Assembly (NCBI GenBank): GCA_050732635.1
Contig: JBOHRE010000108.1
Coordinates: 1-9,872, forward strand
DNA from: JBOHRE01 sp050732635
Lineage (GTDB): Bacteria > Gemmatimonadota > Gemmatimonadetes > Longimicrobiales > RSA9
Length of the DNA stretch: 9,872 nt
Reading direction: 5' to 3'
The translations under genes were made by a program, and so were the position numbers. The stretch's first letter is position 1; the number at the start of each line of letters is the position of its first letter. A model generated the notes under the pieces. That model was not told the origin of the DNA. It did no database searches and saw only the letters and a list, made by a program, of their open reading frames with translations. Of the stretch, positions 6,055 through 9,872 are shown one piece after another.

Positions 6055-7199
6055 TGGCTCTCTCCGGTTGTCGGATTCACGTCTGCATACGGTACGCTGA
6101 CCACCAGTCCGCCAAGACTGCCGCCGCCGCGTCGGCTGTAGCGCGCATCGCCGATGCGCACGTCGTACGCACCGCCGGCGTCAGCGACGTGGAAGAACGG
6201 GTAGCGCGACCAGACCAGGAAATCGCGCACGCGGGGATCGCGCCTCGCCCGCGCGAGGATCGTCTCGAGCGTCGCCCGTCCGAGGCCGGCTGGTCCAGCC
6301 GTGTTCGGCACCGCCGCAGGCTCGAGCACGAAGCGCTCGCGTCGCAGCCAGTGATGCTCGCCGAACTGGTAGCCGTCCGCGGTCACGATCACGACACCGG
6401 CGGCGAACGGGTTCGCGGGTGCGGGCGCGATCATCAGGTCGAGCACGGCCTGACGCTCACCGAGCTGGCGTGCCACGTCCCGGCGCGCCGCGCCGTCCAT
6501 GGCGATCATGGCCACAATGTAGGTGACGGCGAGCGCGGCCGCGCCCCGCGCGAGGTGCTCGCGGCGCCGCGCGCGGAAGGTGGCCGAGCCGAGCGCACGC
6601 GCGGCGGCGATCAGCACGATGCCGGCGATCCACACCAGCCTGGCCGCGGGCGGCACGACGCCCGTGCCGAGCACGAGCCAGCTCATCAGCGCGCCGAGCA
6701 GGATCCAGCCGCCGAGCCGCAGCCGCGACGTCGCATAGCCGATGACGACGCCGCCGCCGAGCAGCAGCCAGAGCCACGGGTCGACGATGAAGACGGCGTC
6801 GCCGTAGCTCCAGCTTCGGTCGATCGGCACGAGCCAGCGCATACCGTACGTGTTCAGCCAATCGAGCGCCGGGTGCGTCGCCACGCCGATCAGCGCGAGC
6901 AGCGCCAGCGGTCCGGCGCGCGCAGGCTCCGCGTCCGGGCGACGTCGCCGCCGCACCAGCCGGTCATACGCCAGCACCACGCCCGCGACGATGAACGGCC
7001 AAACCAGCAGCGCGGGGATGCCATGCGTCCAGCCACGGCGAAACGCGAGCGCCGCGTACTCGCCGTTCAGGTACGACAGGATGTCGACGTCGGGCGCGTT
7101 GGCGGCAAGCACCAGCGTCGCCGTGGCGAGCGGGGTCAGGCGGCGCAGCCCGGCGGCGCCCAGCGCGGCGCCGGTCAGGGTATGGGTGATGTTGTCCAT
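6051..7199 (-). CDS. YdjM-type membrane-bound metal-dependent hydrolase
   Basis: A 382-residue polytopic inner-membrane protein of the YdjM/LexA-regulated family (predicted metal-dependent hydrolases; in E. coli YdjM is SOS-induced, biochemical role unsettled). Characteristic residues: MDNITHTLTG at the start (His6), NAPDVDI with Asp37 and Asp39 (34-40), RRGWTH with His59 (54-59), HPALDWLNTYG with His109, Asp113 and Asn116 (109-119), and FIVDPW with Asp140 (137-142). These form the conserved His/Asp set along hydrophobic segments near 22-33, 60-78, 97-108, 141-155, 163-180, 187-200 and 220-234. The C-terminal 240-382 is soluble and probably extracytoplasmic. The MDNITHT beginning fixes the start at 7199, yet no ribosome binding site precedes it: the 43-nt leader is C-rich on the coding strand. 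The stop overlaps the serine hydrolase start. I saw no LexA box in the leader. Confidence 0.9.
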   Translation of the reverse strand: MDNITHTLTGAALGAAGLRRLTPLATATLVLAANAPDVDILSYLNGEYAALAFRRGWTHGIPALLVWPFIVAGVVLAYDRLVRRRRRPDAEPARAGPLALLALIGVATHPALDWLNTYGMRWLVPIDRSWSYGDAVFIVDPWLWLLLGGGVVIGYATSRLRLGGWILLGALMSWLVLGTGVVPPAARLVWIAGIVLIAAARALGSATFRARRREHLARGAAALAVTYIVAMIAMDGAARRDVARQLGERQAVLDLMIAPAPANPFAAGVVIVTADGYQFGEHHWLRRERFVLEPAAVPNTAGPAGLGRATLETILARARRDPRVRDFLVWSRYPFFHVADAGGAYDVRIGDARYSRRGGGSLGGLVVSVPYADVNPTTGESQ

Positions 7200-7207
7200 G
7201 CGAAGCA

Positions 7208-7240
7208 GGGCTGGGGCTCGGGCTTGGGCTGGGGCTGGGG
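7208..7240 (+). other. G-quadruplex-type run, imperfect GGGGCT repeats
   Basis: On the plus strand there are six G-tracts of 3, 4, 3, 3, 4 and 4 bases separated by loops CT, CTC, CTT, CT and CT. Four tracts with loops up to seven bases already meet the usual quadruplex definition, so this exceeds it. The run fills the 43-nt spacer between the dehydrogenase stop (7243) and the YdjM-protein start (7199). The G-rich strand is the template strand of the operon; the mRNA would carry C-tracts. It also reads as a tandem hexamer, so slippage is a simple origin. Confidence 0.7.
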
Positions 7241-7242
7241 AC

Positions 7243-8388
7243 TCACTGGTCGGAGAGGGGCGTGACGGTGTGGCGGAAGGTGACGGCGCGGCGGCGCAGG
7301 TGGTCGAGGATGTAGTCGAAGCAGCCGGGCACGCGGGCGACGAGCTCGGGCGGCGCGACGCCGGCGTCGGTGAAGCGGTCGTCGGCGAGCAGTCGAACCA
7401 TTGCGGTGCAGGTGTAACCGGTCGTGCGTGCCATCGAGGAGACGCCGGTCTGGCGGTCGTAGCGGTCGAACAGCTCGAAGGTGTGACGCACGCGCTCGCC
7501 GGCAGCGCGGCCGATCACCTCGGCGCGCATGATCGTCAGGTCCTCCTCGCCCTCGGCGAAGCGCCACGCGTCGAACAGCAGGCGCGCCGTGAGCTGCCGC
7601 GGCACGATCCGCGAATATTCCAGCGCAACCGGCTCGGTGTCGAAGAAGCCGGTCTCGCGGAAGATGCGCATCAGCTCGGCATGCCCGGGGTAGCGCAGCG
7701 TCTTCTCGGCCATGGTCGGCGTGCGCGCGGTGCGCAGCAGTGTGCGCAGCCCATCAGTGTTGAACGCCTCGAGTGTACCGACCTCGGGGAAGTCGATCAG
7801 CTCGAGCTCGGACAGCGCGGGCAGCGTGATGTCGCGGCCGTCGCGGCGCAGGCGAGCGGGCCGGGTGTACTCCTCGAGCACGTCGGCCGGCGAGAAGGGG
7901 GCCTTGTACTCGAACGGCCAGGAGCGGTGGACCGGCAGGCCACCGACCACACAGACGAAGCGCTCGGTGTCATCGAGCGTGGCCTCGAGGTGGCCGAGGA
8001 TCAGGTTGCTGCAGCCGGGCGCCAGGCCGCAGTCGACGAGTGCGCGGACACCGCGCTCGCGTGCCAGTGCGTCGAGCTCCAGCGCGTCCTCCTCGAAGAA
8101 CGAGATGTCGACGGTATCGGTGCCCGTCCCGATCACGGTGCGCAACGTAGCGAAGCCCATGCTGCCGGGTACGGCGCCGACGACCAGGTCGTGCGCGCGC
8201 GCAGCGGTGGCCAGGGCGCGGGCATCCATCAAGTCGATGCGCTGCGTGCGGACCGAGGCGCGGTCGGCCACGCGCGCGAGCGCGGCCTCCGAGCGGTCCG
8301 CGACGGTGACGGCGAAGTCCGGATCGGCGGCCAGGTCGCGCGCGATCGCGGCGCCGACACGACCGGCGCCGAGCACGAGCAGATTCAT
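7243..8388 (-). CDS. Saccharopine dehydrogenase-family oxidoreductase, lysine 6-dehydrogenase-like
   Basis: A 381-residue cytoplasmic NAD(P)-dependent enzyme. It starts with a Rossmann nucleotide fingerprint, G7-A-G9-R-V-G12, followed by Asp31 at the end of strand two, which favours NAD+. Family signatures: VDCGLAPGCSNLILGH (118-133), VVGGLP (147-152), FEYKAPFSPADVLEEYTRPA (159-178), PALSELE (190-196), LEAFNTDGLRTLL (206-218) and KTLRYPGHAELM (229-240). This pattern fits the short saccharopine dehydrogenase branch that includes L-lysine 6-dehydrogenase (oxidative deamination at the epsilon-amino group) better than LYS1 or LYS9 enzymes. Substrate remains inferred. The start at 8388 has AAGGA at 8399-8395, 6 nt upstream; an open reading frame extending further upstream runs into DUF4097 coding sequence and is not protein-like. 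A 113-nt gap precedes it, the widest in the operon, in which I saw neither a clear terminator nor a promoter. Confidence 0.87.
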   Translation of the reverse strand: MNLLVLGAGRVGAAIARDLAADPDFAVTVADRSEAALARVADRASVRTQRIDLMDARALATAARAHDLVVGAVPGSMGFATLRTVIGTGTDTVDISFFEEDALELDALARERGVRALVDCGLAPGCSNLILGHLEATLDDTERFVCVVGGLPVHRSWPFEYKAPFSPADVLEEYTRPARLRRDGRDITLPALSELELIDFPEVGTLEAFNTDGLRTLLRTARTPTMAEKTLRYPGHAELMRIFRETGFFDTEPVALEYSRIVPRQLTARLLFDAWRFAEGEEDLTIMRAEVIGRAAGERVRHTFELFDRYDRQTGVSSMARTTGYTCTAMVRLLADDRFTDAGVAPPELVARVPGCFDYILDHLRRRAVTFRHTVTPLSDQ

Positions 8389-8501
8389 GGTGGTTCCTTG
8401 CAGCTGACGACGATCGAGGCGCGACAGGATGGCGGGTGTCGGCGGGCCGCGCCAGGCAGAACGCTGTGGCGGATCCGGATTCTCGCTGCGAGCGGAGGGC
8501 C

Positions 8502-9404
8502 TCAGCGGCGGCGCAGTGCGATCGCGCCCTTGAAGGTGCGCACGCCGATCCGGCTGCCGCTGCTGCCACCGACTGTGAAGCCGGCTTCGTGGCCGTCGAG
8601 GTCGGGTCTGGCGCCGAGCCGCGCCGGGCCGAACTCGTTGGAGAACGTGCCCTGGTAGGTCTGCACCTCGACATCGGCGGCGGCCGTCGGCGGCAGCAGC
8701 AGCTCGACGCGGCCGCTGTGGCTCACGAAGTCGAGGCTCGCGCCCGCCCGCACGCCGCCGTCCCAGTGGATGGGGCCATCGACCGATTCGATGCGCGCGC
8801 GCTGCAGTCCGCCTCCGAGCAGACGGATCCGACCGCTCACGCTGGTGATGGTGGCGTCCTCGCTGGCTGCGCGGATCGTCAGTGAGCCGCTGGCCGACTT
8901 CGCACGCAGCACGCGTGCGGAACCCGAGATCGTGATATCGCCACCCATGGACTCGACGCTGACGACGTCGAGCGCGCCGTCGACGCGAATCGCTCCGGTC
9001 ACCGAGTAGACGTCGAGTCCACCGCGCGCGCCGCCGACCTCGACACCGGCGCCGGCTGTCTTGATCCAGAGCTGGGCGCGTGCCGGGACGCGCACGTCGA
9101 GCCGGGATCCGGCGACGGCGCCGTCTGTGCTGAGCCCCGCGTCGACGCCGCATTTGATGCCTGCGTCACCGCCGCCGCAGTGGAACTGGTGGCCGGCCGG
9201 GACGGCGCCGGTCACGACCAGGCTGTCGCGGTCCCAACCGACGACGCGCACCTCGCCACTCAGGTTCCAGATGCGAACGAGTGCGTCGGGCCGCACGGCG
9301 CGTCGCACCTCGACCTTGCGCAGTGCAGCCGGCTGCTGTGCGGCCGCCGCACACGGCAGCAGGACTGCCGCGACCACGACCAGCATCCACGTTCTTTGTA
9401 GCAT
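8502..9404 (-). CDS. Secreted DUF4097 (beta-solenoid, LiaG/YvlB-like) protein
   Basis: A 300-residue exported protein with a Sec signal at 1-22 (VVVAAVLLPCAAAAQ) and a DUF4097 fold. From residue 134 a rung motif S-x-x-G-x-I/V-x-I/V repeats: starts at 134, 152, 170, 188, 207 and 228, then Thr variants at 249 and 290, a period of 18-21 residues, as expected for a right-handed beta-solenoid. No catalytic residues are apparent. Cys76 and Cys85 flank a Gly-rich loop and could form a disulfide in the periplasm. DUF4097 relatives in Firmicutes (LiaG, YvlB) belong to envelope-stress regulons; that role is only suggested here by the adjacent anti-sigma-like gene. The ATG at 9404 has GAGGGA (9416-9411) at 6-nt spacing, overlapping the stop codon of the upstream gene. 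Family call is strong, function open. Confidence 0.88.
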   Translation of the reverse strand: MLQRTWMLVVVAAVLLPCAAAAQQPAALRKVEVRRAVRPDALVRIWNLSGEVRVVGWDRDSLVVTGAVPAGHQFHCGGGDAGIKCGVDAGLSTDGAVAGSRLDVRVPARAQLWIKTAGAGVEVGGARGGLDVYSVTGAIRVDGALDVVSVESMGGDITISGSARVLRAKSASGSLTIRAASEDATITSVSGRIRLLGGGLQRARIESVDGPIHWDGGVRAGASLDFVSHSGRVELLLPPTAAADVEVQTYQGTFSNEFGPARLGARPDLDGHEAGFTVGGSSGSRIGVRTFKGAIALRRR

Positions 9405-9414
9405 CGTTACTCCC

Positions 9415-9872
9415 TCAGAGAAGCGACTCGCGCGTGCTGCGCAACAGCCCGAGCTTCTGCTCGTACGCCGCCAGCAGGCTGCGTGTCAGACCTGCGCTCT
9501 CGGGGCTGTGGGCGAGCGCAGCCCGCGCCTCGGCCAATGCACGATCGATCACGTCCAGGTTGGAGCGCAGCAGCTCGGCCGCGCCAGGTGGCAGTGCGGC
9601 TTCCTCCCGCTCGAGCACGCGCTCGAGATCGGCGATTGCGGCCATGTAGTCACGTTCGGCACGCTCGAACTGCGCGAGCGGTGCGGTCGCGGCGACCGGG
9701 GTGGGTGGCGTCACGGCCGGCGTCGCATCCCGCAGCATGGTCCAGCGCGTGACCAGCGCGGTCGAGACGATCAACAGCCCCGCTGCGGCCGCGAGCGCCC
9801 AGACCTGCGCGGGCCGACGGGCGCGCCGAACACGCGCTGCATCATGCAGCCGCGCAGCGGCGTGCGACGACC
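9415..9872 (-). CDS. Anti-sigma-factor-like membrane protein, C-terminal part (5' truncated by window)
   Basis: The frame is open from the right edge to the TGA at 9417-9415, giving 151 visible codons; the true start lies outside. Visible parts in order: an Arg/Ala-rich cytoplasmic stretch (RLHDAARVRRARRPAQ), one transmembrane helix VWALAAAAGLLIVSTALV (about 9804-9751), a Pro/Thr/Ala linker, then a helical, charged domain with LAQFERAERDYMAAIADLE, NLDVIDRALAEARAALAHSP and a final YEQKLGLLRSTRESLL. This C-terminal pattern is common in putative zf-HC2 anti-sigma factors, whose N-terminal zinc finger binds an ECF sigma factor in the cytoplasm. The zinc finger would be just outside the window, so the regulatory role is inferred. 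The stop is 10 nt from the DUF4097 start. A TTG at 9774 could be taken as a start but would cut the membrane helix in half, so I reject it. Confidence 0.72.
   Translation of the reverse strand, partial: SSHAAARLHDAARVRRARRPAQVWALAAAAGLLIVSTALVTRWTMLRDATPAVTPPTPVAATAPLAQFERAERDYMAAIADLERVLEREEAALPPGAAELLRSNLDVIDRALAEARAALAHSPESAGLTRSLLAAYEQKLGLLRSTRESLL

Noticed and set aside
6054..7265. 403-residue plus-strand open frame opposite the YdjM gene
   Set aside because: Low-complexity Arg/His/Gln/Ala composition and complete overlap with a conserved membrane protein gene.
8389..8501. Internal promoter or terminator in the 113-nt gap of the operon
   Set aside because: Only a short CTCGC/GCGAG palindrome is visible; no convincing -35/-10 pair or terminator.
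6850..8658. 602-residue plus-strand open frame antisense to the YdjM and dehydrogenase genes
   Set aside because: Sequence is Gly/Ala/Arg/Val-rich with no recognisable domain and lies opposite two well-supported genes; a typical shadow in GC-rich DNA.
8389..9153. Upstream extension of the dehydrogenase frame to 9153
   Set aside because: The added residues are Arg-rich and out of frame with DUF4097; the start at 8388 has an SD and begins directly with the Rossmann motif.

Overview
The window is very GC-rich DNA with strong G/C bias at third codon positions, so almost every gene casts long antisense shadow ORFs. The gene content is a PSMA-like M28 peptidase, an N-acyl-D-amino-acid deacylase, a zinc-finger-type anti-sigma tail, a DUF4097 protein and a Uma2 protein, and most starts have a GGAG-type ribosome binding site. 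Together this suggests a chromosomal segment of a Gram-negative, high-GC environmental bacterium, most like Gemmatimonadota or a related soil lineage. That placement is inferred from protein style, not from a marker gene. There are no tRNA, rRNA, transposase, phage or CRISPR signals.

Left part (1-765): two genes on the minus strand, a Uma2-family protein (95-658) followed 2 nt later by the first 30 codons of a protein with a textbook twin-arginine signal (1-92, running off the left edge). A 107-nt divergent intergenic region separates them from the plus-strand gene for a secreted N-acyl-D-amino-acid deacylase-like amidohydrolase (766-2385), the only plus-strand gene.

Right part (2434-9872): a run of seven genes on the minus strand, read right to left. 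The order is anti-sigma-factor-like membrane protein (5' end outside the window), DUF4097 beta-solenoid protein, saccharopine/lysine-6-dehydrogenase-like oxidoreductase, YdjM-type membrane protein, class A beta-lactamase-fold serine hydrolase, M28 peptidase of the glutamate carboxypeptidase II type, and a small conserved protein of unknown function. Junctions are tight (10, 97-98 wider with 113, then 43, a 4-nt overlap, 1 nt, and a stop/start overlap), so most of it looks like one transcription unit converging on the deacylase.

Functional reading: five visible products carry export signals (Tat protein, deacylase, M28 peptidase, serine hydrolase, DUF4097) and two are membrane proteins, so this is an envelope/periplasm-oriented locus. 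The anti-sigma-like gene at the head suggests possible control by an ECF sigma factor outside the window. The peptidase and the deacylase together could release amino acids from peptides or N-acylated amino acids, but no pathway can be assigned.

Points most worth a second look: the serine hydrolase lacks the Glu166/Asn170 equivalents and has a roughly 35-residue omega-loop insertion; the small protein at 2434-2778 seems to start at CTG overlapping the preceding stop; a six-tract G-quadruplex-type run fills the leader of the YdjM gene, which has no ribosome binding site; and the deacylase has His where classical D-aminoacylases have the zinc-binding Cys. I see no clearly new multi-gene system; most of the window is ordinary metabolism and envelope genes.
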